Position numbers and translations under genes: made by a program
Shown here: one piece after another, positions 52,053 through 59,973 of the stretch
Numbering within the stretch: position 1 is the stretch's first letter
Layout: each line of letters opens with the position of its first letter
The notes under the pieces: generated by a model
Seen by the model: the letters and a program-made list of their open reading frames with translations, nothing else
The model's database searches: none
Told to the model about the DNA's origin: nothing
Source of the DNA: Archangium gephyra
GTDB lineage: Bacteria; Myxococcota; Myxococcia; Myxococcales; Myxococcaceae
Reading direction: 5' to 3'
Assembly (NCBI GenBank): GCA_003243425.1
Contig: QFQP01000015.1
Coordinates: 1 to 64,000, forward strand
Length of the DNA stretch: 64,000 nucleotides

Positions 52053-53006
52053 TCACCTCTTCGCGGGAATGAGTGAACGGAGGAGGTCCGGGCTCACGTT
52101 GAGCTCCCCAATCTTCGACGCGTTCTCCGCGAGCTCACGGAACGCGACGGCGATCATCGCCGCGGGATCCATCTGCCCCGCCGACAACGCCGAGAGCACC
52201 TTCCAATCGAGCTCCTTCACGGGCTCCAACTTCGCGCGCAGCGCAAACGCCGCGGCCTCTGCCTGCGTGCGCTCGTTCGCGGCGGCCAGCTGTACGAGCT
52301 GCTCGCGCTCCTTCTCGAGGTGAATCTCGCCGGCCAGCTTCGTCTCCTGAATGTGGCGGCGCTGCTCTTCGACCATCACCTCGGTCTGCAGCTCCGATTC
52401 ACGAATGCGGCGCTCCTGTTCGACGGCGGCCTTGCGGCGCTCGTGAATCGCCTCGTCACTTCGTCGCTGCAGTGCTTCACGCGCTTCTGCCTCGAGCGCG
52501 CGGCTCATCTCTGGAGTCGGCCGCACCAACAGAATCGACAACGCCAGCACTTCGATGCCGAGCATCTCGACGGCGCTCGCAGTGCGCAGCTCGGCGAGCA
52601 CTTCTTTCTCGAGCGCTTCGGTCGAGGTGAGCGCGGCCCTCAATTCCCACCGCTGCGTCACCGCGCGCGTCAGCACCTGCGCGGTGTGCACCAACCGCTC
52701 CTCGACCTTGCGTGGATCATCGGAGCGATAGACGCCATCGCCCGTCACCGTGAAGTCGAGCAGCGCGGCGAGCTTCTTCGGGTCGACCACGCGCCAGGTG
52801 AGCTGCCCCTGAATGGTGACGGTTTGAAAATCAGCGGTGACCTCGGTGAACGCGAACGGCACGTCGGCGCTCGACAGCGGCACCTGCACCAGGGTCGTGG
52901 TGGGCGCCCAGTAGAGAAACGACAGCCCCGCGCCTTCGCGCTTGAGCTGCCCACCCTTGAACTGCATCACCCACGTCGTCGGCGCCGCCTTCAGATAGCG
53001 AATCAA
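52053..53006 (-). CDS. SPFH (band 7/prohibitin-like) protein without membrane anchor
   Basis: A 317-residue SPFH-domain protein (residues 1-180) followed by a long charged coiled coil (ALEAEAREALQRRSDEAIHER..., about 180-260). There is no N-terminal transmembrane segment, unusual for flotillin or stomatin relatives, so it may form a soluble or membrane-peripheral ring. TTG start at 53006 is supported by AAGGAG seven bases upstream. Coupled with the NAD-kinase-like gene downstream. Confidence 0.82.
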   Translation of the reverse strand: MIRYLKAAPTTWVMQFKGGQLKREGAGLSFLYWAPTTTLVQVPLSSADVPFAFTEVTADFQTVTIQGQLTWRVVDPKKLAALLDFTVTGDGVYRSDDPRKVEERLVHTAQVLTRAVTQRWELRAALTSTEALEKEVLAELRTASAVEMLGIEVLALSILLVRPTPEMSRALEAEAREALQRRSDEAIHERRKAAVEQERRIRESELQTEVMVEEQRRHIQETKLAGEIHLEKEREQLVQLAAANERTQAEAAAFALRAKLEPVKELDWKVLSALSAGQMDPAAMIAVAFRELAENASKIGELNVSPDLLRSLIPAKR

Positions 53007-53008
53007 GT

Positions 53009-53033
53009 GTTAACTCCTTTTGATAGAGTCAAC
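53009..53033. promoter_or_regulatory. Operator-like inverted repeat upstream of the SPFH gene
   Basis: GTTAACTC (53009-53016) and GAGTCAAC (53026-53033) are inverted repeats matching at 7 of 8 positions, with CTTTTGATA between. The AAGGAG of the SPFH gene overlaps the element, so a bound regulator or RNA structure could affect expression of the whole trio. The complementary strand also contains a TTGACT -35-like hexamer. Confidence 0.5.
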
Positions 53034-53061
53034 ACGACTTTAAACAGCGCGATTCCTGACT

Positions 53062-53826
53062 TCAACTCGAAGCGGGCAGCACCTCGAGCGCCGAGTTGTT
53101 GAGGTGGAGGTCGTCTTTTCCGAGCGCGCGGAAGGTGACCTGCTGCCCGTCGACGGTCTGCACTTCGCCGTCTTTGAGCATCAGCCCGTCGGCGAGCGAG
53201 CCGGCGATGGCGCGGAGAAGCCCTGCGACCGCGTCCCAACGTTCACCGGGCACGTCGCGCACCACGAGGTCGGGGCGACCGAACTTCTGAAGTCCGCGGG
53301 TGTGAATGGTGGCGGTGGGTGAAGTGGGTTCGGCTTCGACGACGATGTTGATGTCGGTGGTGAGCGTGAACGGCCGGCCTGCGGGCCAGGAGGCGACGTC
53401 TTCACCTTTCCAGAAGCGGTTGGTCTGCGCGTCGAGCACCACCTGCGCACCACGGGCGATGAGCCACTGCGCGGTCGCCCAACCGGCTTGCAGGTGCGTG
53501 AGGTCCTTCGCGTCGTCGCGGCTGATCAGCACGGCGGTCAACTGCGTCGCGGTGTCGAGCGCGCGCAGGTCTTCACCGAGCGCCTGCGCCGCGAGCACGC
53601 GCAACGAGCCGGAGCGGAAGCCGTCGAACCACGCGGCGTCGACGGAACGGGGCAGCTCGCGAACGTCGACGAAGTTCATGGCCTGCGACGACGGCAGGCC
53701 GAAGCGCGAGGCCGACATCGCCACGTCGTCACGGAGCTTTTCCGTCGAGAAGACGAAGAGCTGGAAGACGTTGGCGGCGCCTCCCGGCTGGAAGGAGCTG
53801 CGTTCCCACGGCGCGATGACGCTCAT
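53062..53826 (-). CDS. Unrecognised cytoplasmic protein upstream of the SPFH gene
   Basis: A 254-residue protein lacking signal or membrane segments. The centre contains THLQAGWATAQWLIARGAQ and FWKGEDVASWPAGRPFTLT, resembling the alpha/beta core of DUF4261-like proteins, but I am not sure. It lies 55 bp upstream of the SPFH gene on the same strand and could be the first gene of the trio. Confidence 0.62.
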   Translation of the reverse strand: MSVIAPWERSSFQPGGAANVFQLFVFSTEKLRDDVAMSASRFGLPSSQAMNFVDVRELPRSVDAAWFDGFRSGSLRVLAAQALGEDLRALDTATQLTAVLISRDDAKDLTHLQAGWATAQWLIARGAQVVLDAQTNRFWKGEDVASWPAGRPFTLTTDINIVVEAEPTSPTATIHTRGLQKFGRPDLVVRDVPGERWDAVAGLLRAIAGSLADGLMLKDGEVQTVDGQQVTFRALGKDDLHLNNSALEVLPASS

Positions 53827-53838
53827 GGGGCCCGCTCT

Positions 53839-54076
53839 TTATGTCAGCGGGTTCTTCCAGCGAACGTTCGTGAAGCGCGCGAAGTCACCGTCGAGCGCGA
53901 GCGCCGCACGATGCACGTGGGGCAACCGGTTCGCGTCACGCGTGGCGTCTTGTAGCGCTTTCGGGTCGTCGACTTCTTCGAGGTGTCAGCCCAATTCGGA
54001 GCGTCGTTGACCACTTCCTTGAACGAGACTTGCGGCGCTCGGCTTCCTTTTCCAGCATCGAAACCACGTCGATGCC
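53839..54076 (-). pseudogene. Decayed VapBC-like toxin-antitoxin module
   Basis: Minus strand: 54076 to about 54034 reads DVVSMLEKEAERRKS, and after a one-base frame shift 54029-53997 reads VSFKEVVNDAP; together these match the C-terminal part of ribbon-helix-helix VapB-type antitoxins (ER..VSFKEVVNDAL). Then 53985-53839 reads NRLPHVHRAALALDGDFARF and TNVRWKNPL, the C-terminal PIN signature of VapC toxins with an internal deletion between LAL and DFARF. No intact start or full domain remains. Confidence 0.68.
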
Positions 54077-54166
54077 TACGCCGCATCCCCTCGGTTCCAC
54101 TGCCCTTTCTGCTCGGCGTGGATTCTTTTGCCGACCTGCTCACCACGGGCTACACCCGCTCTCCCT

Positions 54167-55273
54167 ATGGAATTCCGGATCGCCGCCGATGAGTTGAAGA
54201 AGGCACTCCACCGCGCGCAGGGCATCGTCGAGCGCAAAGCGACCATGCCGATCCTCTCGAACGTGCTGGTGACCGCCACCAAGACCGGCGTCACCGTCAC
54301 TGCGTTCGACCTCGACATCGGCATCGTCAGTGAGCACCCCGCCGAGGTCAGCAAGCCCGGCGCGGTCACCGTCTCGGCCAAGACGCTCTTCGACATCATC
54401 AACCTCATCCCCGACGCCAACGTCACCATCAAGAAGCTCGCGAACAACTACGCCGAGCTCACGTCGGGCGCCGCGCACTACAAGATCGTCGGCATGGCCC
54501 CCGAGGAGTTCCCCAAGCTCCCGAAGGAAGACGCGAGCAACCTGGTGAAGCTCACCGGCGCGGCCATTCTCGAGATGATCAAGAAGACCAGCTACGCCAT
54601 CTCGAACGACGAGACGCGCTACATCTTGAACGGCGTGTTCTTCGAGCCGCGGGGTGAAGGCAAGGTGCGCATGGTCGCCACCGACGGTCACCGCCTCGCG
54701 CTCGTCGAGCGGGAGCTGGCCGGCGACTTCAAGTTGAAGAGCGGCGTCATCATTCCGCGCAAGGGTCTGTTCGAGTTGAAGCGCCTGCTCGACGAAGCGC
54801 CCGACGCCGAAGTGCAGCTGGGCTTCGCTGAGAACTCGGCGCTGTTCAAGAAGCCGGGCCTGACGATGGTGATGCGGCTCATCGACGGCCAGTTCCCCGA
54901 GTACCAGCGCGTGATTCCGAAGGAAGGCGAGAAGCAGGTGATGGTGAAGCGCTCGCAGTACTACGACGCGCTCAAGCGCATCGCGCTGCTCTCGGCCGAC
55001 AAGTCGAGCGCCGTGAAGCTGTCGCTGTCTGAAAACCTGCTGCGCATCACCGCCAACAACCCCGAGCTCGGTGAAGCGAAGGACGACATCGAGGTCGCCT
55101 ACCGCGGCCCGTCGCTCACCATCGGCTTCAACGCCCGCTACATCCTCGACGTGCTGCAGGCGCTCGAGACCGACGAGGTCACGCTGGAGCTCGGCGACGA
55201 GCACAGCCCCGGCGTCATCCACGCTCCGGGTGACAAGTCGTACACCGCGGTCGTCATGCCCATGCGCGTGTGA
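54167..55273 (+). CDS. dnaN: DNA polymerase III beta subunit (sliding clamp)
   Basis: A 368-residue full-length beta clamp with the three-domain plan: N-terminal EFRIAADELKKALHRAQGIVERKATMPILSN, the middle ATDGHRLALVE element, and the C-terminal VMPMRV (family ends ...MPMRL/V). It forms the processivity ring for DNA polymerase III. ATG 54167 is the conserved start. No dnaA, recF or gyrB is adjacent, so this is not the classic origin cluster; a DnaA-box region was not found in the upstream 340 bp. Confidence 0.95.
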   Translation: MEFRIAADELKKALHRAQGIVERKATMPILSNVLVTATKTGVTVTAFDLDIGIVSEHPAEVSKPGAVTVSAKTLFDIINLIPDANVTIKKLANNYAELTSGAAHYKIVGMAPEEFPKLPKEDASNLVKLTGAAILEMIKKTSYAISNDETRYILNGVFFEPRGEGKVRMVATDGHRLALVERELAGDFKLKSGVIIPRKGLFELKRLLDEAPDAEVQLGFAENSALFKKPGLTMVMRLIDGQFPEYQRVIPKEGEKQVMVKRSQYYDALKRIALLSADKSSAVKLSLSENLLRITANNPELGEAKDDIEVAYRGPSLTIGFNARYILDVLQALETDEVTLELGDEHSPGVIHAPGDKSYTAVVMPMRV

Positions 55274-55296
55274 GGTGACGTTCTGCGTCGCAGCCC

Positions 55297-55326
55297 CGCC
55301 GGGCGGCACAGCCAATTCACCCGGCG
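55297..55326. terminator. Hairpin downstream of dnaN
   Basis: CGCCGGG (55297-55303) and CCCGGCG (55320-55326) form a perfect 7-bp stem with a 16-base loop in the 117-bp gap after dnaN. Possible terminator; no T-run. Confidence 0.45.
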
Positions 55327-55390
55327 AAACAGCACGTTGGGTCTGCAGATCAGGCTCTCAGTGCGCGGCAACAGACGGTCTGGAGACTGA

Positions 55391-56320
55391 ATGAAAACGC
55401 TCTTCAGCCGTCGCAGCGCCATGTCACCTCGCGTTCTCGCCGCCGCCATCGCGACGCTCAGCGCCGTGGCGCTCGCGCAGTCTGACGACTACTCCGCGCC
55501 GCCGATGGTGCCGGTCGATGCGCCGGTCGATCAACCGCCGCCCGCGCCGCCGCCGCAACAACCTCAGCAGCAGAGCGACGACCCGCAGCAGCAGCTCGAA
55601 GAGCAGTCGCACCAGCCCGTGCAGCCGCTACCCGCTGACTACGTGCCGCCCCAACAGCAGTACCCGCAACAGCCACAGCAATACCCCCAGCAGTATCAGC
55701 AGCCGCAGTACCAGCAGGCGCCTCCGCAGCAGCGGCGCAACCAGCGGCCTGAACCCGAGCCTGTCTTCGAAGGCACCATTCTCGAGTCGCGGCGCACCAA
55801 GCACTTCCTGGGGCTGGCGACCGCCAACATCGGGCTGTTCACCGCACCGCCGGGCTTCACGTTCAACCTGCGTGCAGAAGCCGACATCGGGAAGATTCCG
55901 CTGCTCGTCGGCTACACGGCGTTCATTCCCGACGCGACGTACAACTCCATCAACCACTTCACGGCGATGACCGGCTGGTCGATTTTTTCGACCGACCCCA
56001 TCACCTGGCGCGCGCTGGGCGGCGTGGACGTCATCGACTTCGACGGCACGGTGGCGCTGGGCGCGGTGTTCGGCACCACCTTCCGTTCGATGTTCGCGCG
56101 CTCGGTGGGCGTGGACCTCGCGGCGATGTTCACGCCGCTGCCGTTCCGTCAGCTCGAGCTGCGCGCCGCCATCGTCTTCCAGTTCGGCCGCGTGTTCGAG
56201 CTGCAGCTCGGTTGGCGCTACCAGGCCATCGACGCCACCCAGAGCGGGAATCTGGCGACGTTGTTCGACATCGCTCCGGCGGTGAACGGACCCAGCGCCG
56301 CCATCGGCCTCACGTTCTGA
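55391..56320 (+). CDS. Outer-membrane protein with Gln/Pro-rich N-terminus
   Basis: A 309-residue exported protein. The signal peptide ends at about residue 30 (ALAQ), followed by about 90 residues of low-complexity Gln/Pro sequence (QQYPQQPQQYPQQ-type), then a beta-barrel-like domain ending in the terminal Phe of AIGLTF. Probably an outer-membrane structural protein with a periplasmic or surface-exposed disordered tail. Convergent at zero spacing with the M50 protease gene. Confidence 0.75.
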   Translation: MKTLFSRRSAMSPRVLAAAIATLSAVALAQSDDYSAPPMVPVDAPVDQPPPAPPPQQPQQQSDDPQQQLEEQSHQPVQPLPADYVPPQQQYPQQPQQYPQQYQQPQYQQAPPQQRRNQRPEPEPVFEGTILESRRTKHFLGLATANIGLFTAPPGFTFNLRAEADIGKIPLLVGYTAFIPDATYNSINHFTAMTGWSIFSTDPITWRALGGVDVIDFDGTVALGAVFGTTFRSMFARSVGVDLAAMFTPLPFRQLELRAAIVFQFGRVFELQLGWRYQAIDATQSGNLATLFDIAPAVNGPSAAIGLTF

Positions 56321-57259
56321 TCAACCCAGCGACAGTGGAATCGGCATGAAGGTGAGGCCCGTCATCACCCACGTGACGACCACCACCACCTTGCGACCGA
56401 GCGACAGCGGCTCTTCGGGGCGTTCGACCGGCGGGTGCTTCACGCCGATGAACACCGTGATGAGGAAGAACCACGCCAGCCACGAGGCGCTGAAGAAGAG
56501 CGCACACAGCAACGCGCCCCTGGCGATGCGCTCGCCGATGACCTCGGCCTTCTCGCCGTACCACGCGTGCGTGAGATGACCTCCGTCGAGCTGACCCACC
56601 GGCAGGAGGTTGAGCATGGTCACCACGAGGCCGAACCACGAGGCGATGAACACCGGGTGGGCCATCACTTCATGACCCGCGGGAATTTCACCGTGCGTGA
56701 CGCGCACGGCCAGCAGCGTCAGCAGGTTGTCTCCGAAGATCTGCAGCGCCGGCAGCGTGGGCTCGGGCGTGCCGAAGAGCTGCGCCTTGAGCCACAGGCC
56801 GAAGAGCGAGGCGAGGTTCAGCAGCGACAGCGGCGGCGGAAGACTCGAGTCGACTTCGACGGGCAGACGTTCGACGTGCGAGAGCGCCGCGCCGACGAAC
56901 AACATCGGAATGGCGATGAGCAGCCCGCACAACGGCCCCGCGGCGCCGATGTCGACCAGCGCGTTGCGCGTGGGAATGCGGCCCTTGAGTCGAATGACCG
57001 CGCCCAGCGTTCCGAAGCCGAGGGGCACGGGGATGAAATAGGGAAGGCTCGCGTCGACCTGGTGTGCGCGCGCCATGAAGTAGTGCCCCAGCTCGTGCGC
57101 GGTGAGAATCAACATCACCGGCACCGCGTAGAAAAAGGCGCCCCACCACTTGTCGGCGTCCGTACCCACGACTCCGCCGTCGTACATGACGCGGAAGACG
57201 AAGAACGTGCTCGCGCAGGTGGCAGCGAAGAGCGCGAGGTGACGTGGGAGGTCCTTCAT
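56321..57259 (-). CDS. M50-family membrane metalloprotease
   Basis: A 312-residue polytopic site-2 protease-like protein. H55-E56-x-x-H59 (HELGH) in the second membrane helix and LDGGH in a later helix provide the zinc ligands. Five or six helices in total; long loop between them near residues 130-190. It could cleave membrane-bound regulators such as anti-sigma factors. ATG 57259 (MKDLPRHL) preferred over upstream ATG codons that would overlap the divergent lipoprotein. Confidence 0.85.
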   Translation of the reverse strand: MKDLPRHLALFAATCASTFFVFRVMYDGGVVGTDADKWWGAFFYAVPVMLILTAHELGHYFMARAHQVDASLPYFIPVPLGFGTLGAVIRLKGRIPTRNALVDIGAAGPLCGLLIAIPMLFVGAALSHVERLPVEVDSSLPPPLSLLNLASLFGLWLKAQLFGTPEPTLPALQIFGDNLLTLLAVRVTHGEIPAGHEVMAHPVFIASWFGLVVTMLNLLPVGQLDGGHLTHAWYGEKAEVIGERIARGALLCALFFSASWLAWFFLITVFIGVKHPPVERPEEPLSLGRKVVVVVTWVMTGLTFMPIPLSLG

Positions 57260-57293
57260 TGACGGAAGAGGCTCGAAACCTATGCTCGTGAAC

Positions 57294-57638
57294 ATGAAGA
57301 AGTCTCTGGTGGTGCTCGCGGTGATGCTGTCGGGGTGCACGTCCATCGAATCGACGCGCGTGACCTCGAGCCAGCTGGTCGGAAACGGCGGAGACGCGGT
57401 CGCCGTGATTCAGGTCACCACCATCGGGTGGACGTTCTTCTTCAACACCGTGGACATCGTGCAGTCGGACCTCGACGAGACGGTCAACAAGCTGCTCGTG
57501 GGTGAAGCCAAGGCGCTGGGCGGCAACAAGGTCGACTTGAAGACGGCGACCACCACGCCGCGTCACGGCATCTTCCGCGTGCCGGCGTGGTTGTTCGGCT
57601 GGCCGATGACGCAGGCCACGGGCGTCGCGGTGCGGTGA
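57294..57638 (+). CDS. Small lipoprotein
   Basis: A 114-residue lipoprotein (LSGC) with a mature beta/helix domain (STRVTSSQLVGNGGDAVAVIQVTTIGWTFFF is split here) of unknown family, resembling small TRL-like envelope lipoproteins. ATG 57294 is chosen; an ATG four codons earlier is possible. Its stop overlaps the next start (GTGA). Confidence 0.72.
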   Translation: MKKSLVVLAVMLSGCTSIESTRVTSSQLVGNGGDAVAVIQVTTIGWTFFFNTVDIVQSDLDETVNKLLVGEAKALGGNKVDLKTATTTPRHGIFRVPAWLFGWPMTQATGVAVR

Positions 57639-58339
57639 AGAAGTTCGTCGTCGTGCTCGCGCTGGCCGGGTGCACCAGAGACCCGGCGCCTTCGCCCGAG
57701 CTCAGCAGTGCCCGGGCCGCGCTCGCCGCGCGCGAGCAGAAGCTCACCTCGTTCCGAATCGACGCGACCAGCACCGAGAAGAACGAACGCGCGCGGTACA
57801 CGTTCTCGTTCGCGGCCCCGAACCTCGGGCGAGGGCGCATCGAGGGCCCGCGCGACGTGGAAGTGGCGTTCGACGGCAAGCAGCTGATCAGCATCGACCA
57901 CTCGGCGAAGACCTGGACGGTCGAGCCGCCGCCACCCTTGCTTCACGCGGTGTTTGCCCCGTTCGCCCCCGAGGGCTTTCGACCACCGCTGCTGCCGAGC
58001 AGGGGCGTCACCGCGAAGAAGGTGCGTCACGCCCGCGCGCAAGACGCGATGGAGCTCTCGGTGTCACCGGGTGACGGCATCACCGTCACGTGGACACTGC
58101 GCATGCCGAACGGTGACTTCCTCGAGAAGCAGACCGTCAACGGGGTGCACACCGACGTGCTGATGGTCATCACCGAGACCTGCAACGACCAGCTCTGCGT
58201 GCCCACCAGGCTCGTGGAGTCGTTCGATGGCGCCACCATCGGCGAGACGAAGGTGACGCTGGTGGAGCTGAACCCGAAGCTCGCGCTCGACACCTTCACG
58301 CCCGCGCCGCCCGAGGGGTTTCAACGAATCACCCGATGA
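57635..58339 (+). CDS. LolA-like lipoprotein
   Basis: A 234-residue lipoprotein (LAGC) whose mature part has the curved beta-sheet pattern of LolA/DUF2092 proteins: FRIDATSTEKNERARYTFSF, VEVAFDGKQLISIDHSAKTW, VDLs replaced by VLMVITETCNDQLCVPTRL. It may carry lipid or lipoprotein across the periplasm. GTG start overlaps the preceding lipoprotein stop, so the two are coupled. Confidence 0.75.
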   Translation: MKKFVVVLALAGCTRDPAPSPELSSARAALAAREQKLTSFRIDATSTEKNERARYTFSFAAPNLGRGRIEGPRDVEVAFDGKQLISIDHSAKTWTVEPPPPLLHAVFAPFAPEGFRPPLLPSRGVTAKKVRHARAQDAMELSVSPGDGITVTWTLRMPNGDFLEKQTVNGVHTDVLMVITETCNDQLCVPTRLVESFDGATIGETKVTLVELNPKLALDTFTPAPPEGFQRITR

Positions 58340-58376
58340 CCTCGAGCCAGCGACGGCGCACACCGTCGTGATTCGT
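58324..58376 (+). ncRNA. Structured element: nested inverted repeats at the end of the lipoprotein operon
   Basis: ACGAATCAC (58324-58332, inside the end of the coding region) pairs perfectly with GTGATTCGT (58368-58376) and encloses a second perfect 6-bp hairpin CGACGG-CGCACA-CCGTCG (58351-58368). The two stems share only one base. A strong RNA structure covers the stop codon of the LolA-like gene. Confidence 0.55.
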
Positions 58377-58380
58377 GCGG

Positions 58381-58425
58381 TGAGGGCTGCATCGACATCG
58401 GCTTCCGGTGCTCCTGCAGCCCTCA
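58381..58425 (+). ncRNA. 45-nt extended hairpin upstream of the AbiEi/DUF559 gene
   Basis: TGAGGGCTGCA pairs perfectly over 11 bp with TGCAGCCCTCA; inside, CATCGG pairs with CCGGTG (one G-U) around a CTT loop, separated by symmetric 4-base internal bulges. Lies 56 bp upstream of the start codon of the next gene. Could be a terminator without a T-run, a leader regulator or a processed small RNA. Confidence 0.55.
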
Positions 58426-58481
58426 TGGTCGGCACTTGTCAGACCCGGCTGGTACACCTGTTCGCGGGCGGAGGCGGCGGG

Positions 58482-59384
58482 ATGCATCAACGGGTCGTGA
58501 AGTGTCTTCAGGTGGCGGCGAAGCAGCGTGGGCTCATTCGGCGCGATCAGGCGCGGGTGGAAGGCGCCAGCCCGCAACAGATTCAACGGCAACTCGCTGG
58601 CCGGAGCTGGAAGCGCGTGTTTCCGGGCGTGTACCGCGTGGTGGGCGCCCCGGAGTGCTGGGAGCAGTCGCTGGAAGCCGCCTCCTTGTGGGCAGCACGC
58701 GACTTCGCGATTTCTCACCGCGCCGCGGCGACCGTGTGGGGCTTCACGCGCTTCAAGACCACGCGCGTGGAGCTGACCGTGGCGCGCAAGCAGCGCGCTC
58801 CGAAAGGGCTGAAGTGCCACTACACGCAGCACCTCCACCGCCGCGAGGTGACCGAGAAGGACGGCTTCACGGTCACCACGGCAGCGCGCACGTTGCTCGA
58901 CCTCTCGGCCGAGACGAACCAGCCCGACATGCGCGCGAGCGTCGACCAGGCGCTGCGTTGCAGGTGGACCACGCTCGAAGAGCTGGAGGCGCTGGTCGCA
59001 CGCCGAAGCCACCACCGCGGCGTCGAGCTGCTGCGGAAGCTGGTGAACGAGTTCGCCGGCGGTCAGGGCCCCACCGAGAGCGAGCTGGAAGCGCGCGTCT
59101 TCGAGCTGGTCGACGGTGCTGGGCTCCCCAGACCCGAGAAGCAGAGCCGCGTGGTCGCGGGTGGCCGCTTGCGACGGCTCGACTTCAAGTTTCCGGGCAC
59201 GAAGGTGGTCATCGAGGCCGACGGCTACGAGCACCACGCCGGCATCAACGACTTCGAGCGCGACCGGGCGCGACGAAACGGGCTGACCGCGCGCGGCTAC
59301 GTGGTGCTGCAGTGGACGTGGCTGGCCCTGCAACAGCGGCCGGAGCAACTGCTCGTGGAGCTGCTTCGGATACTGACCCGGTGA
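58482..59384 (+). CDS. AbiEi-like N-terminus fused to DUF559 (Vsr-type) nuclease domain
   Basis: A 300-residue protein. Residues 1-140 resemble the type IV toxin-antitoxin AbiEi antitoxin (winged helix with SWKRVFPGVYRVVGAP and DFAISHRAAATVWGF), and residues 225-295 a DUF559/Vsr-like PD-(D/E)xK nuclease with D234, E245 and D247 in RLDFKFPGTKVVIEADGYEHH. The combination is typical of small orphan proteins in actinobacteria and myxobacteria; function is unknown. ATG 58482 is preceded by GGAGG. No AbiEii toxin is adjacent. Confidence 0.82.
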   Translation: MHQRVVKCLQVAAKQRGLIRRDQARVEGASPQQIQRQLAGRSWKRVFPGVYRVVGAPECWEQSLEAASLWAARDFAISHRAAATVWGFTRFKTTRVELTVARKQRAPKGLKCHYTQHLHRREVTEKDGFTVTTAARTLLDLSAETNQPDMRASVDQALRCRWTTLEELEALVARRSHHRGVELLRKLVNEFAGGQGPTESELEARVFELVDGAGLPRPEKQSRVVAGGRLRRLDFKFPGTKVVIEADGYEHHAGINDFERDRARRNGLTARGYVVLQWTWLALQQRPEQLLVELLRILTR

Positions 59385-59385
59385 A

Positions 59386-59973
59386 TCAGAACGCGAAGCG
59401 GTGCAGGTGCTCGAGCGCCGCGATGTTCGTCCGCAGGTTCTTCGTCTTGCAGACGACGAAGGCCTCGGCGCGGCACGCGTTCACCAGCACCGCGTCACAG
59501 TTGGCTTCTTCCGCGTCGTTGAGCGCCTTCTTCAAGAGGCGAGCCTTGCACGCGGCGTATTCCTTCGCGTTCTTCTGGCGCCAGTTGAGCAGCTCGCGCT
59601 CACGCTCTTCGGGCGTCTCGTGACCGAGCAGAGGGTCCGGCGGGTCACAGTCCTTGAACTGGGGCTCGTAGGTCGCCGACCACAACAGGCGCAGCGGCCG
59701 GCTCTCGTGCCCCTCGAGGAAGAACGACACCGACTCGATGCGCGTGCCGCCGCTGCCGTCGTCACCTTCGTTCAGGCGGCACAGCTTCGCGGGCTGCGCG
59801 CAGCCGGTGTCCTTCGCGGGCGCAAGCTCCACGCAGTCCTTCGTGTCCCGCGCCGCCTTCGCGCTGAGCTGCGGCTTGTGCTGCTTCGCCCACGCGGCCG
59901 CTGCCTCGAGCCGCCTGGCCTCGTCGTCGGACGACAACTGCGACAACGAGAGCAGCACGAGCGCGGTGAGCAT
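59386..59973 (-). CDS. Exported protein, unknown function
   Basis: A 195-residue protein with a signal-like N-terminus (LTALVLLSLSQ) and a helical mature domain with six or more cysteines (CVELAPAKDTGCAQPAKLC, ANCDAVLVNACRAEAFVVC), suggesting disulfide-stabilised periplasmic localisation. Function unknown. The stop lies one base from the convergent nuclease gene; its start overlaps the Cys-rich lipoprotein stop as TGATG. Confidence 0.7.
   Translation of the reverse strand: MLTALVLLSLSQLSSDDEARRLEAAAAWAKQHKPQLSAKAARDTKDCVELAPAKDTGCAQPAKLCRLNEGDDGSGGTRIESVSFFLEGHESRPLRLLWSATYEPQFKDCDPPDPLLGHETPEERERELLNWRQKNAKEYAACKARLLKKALNDAEEANCDAVLVNACRAEAFVVCKTKNLRTNIAALEHLHRFAF

Noticed and set aside
54140..55315. 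391-codon minus-strand frame opposite dnaN
   Set aside because: dnaN is unambiguous; the antisense frame has no family features.
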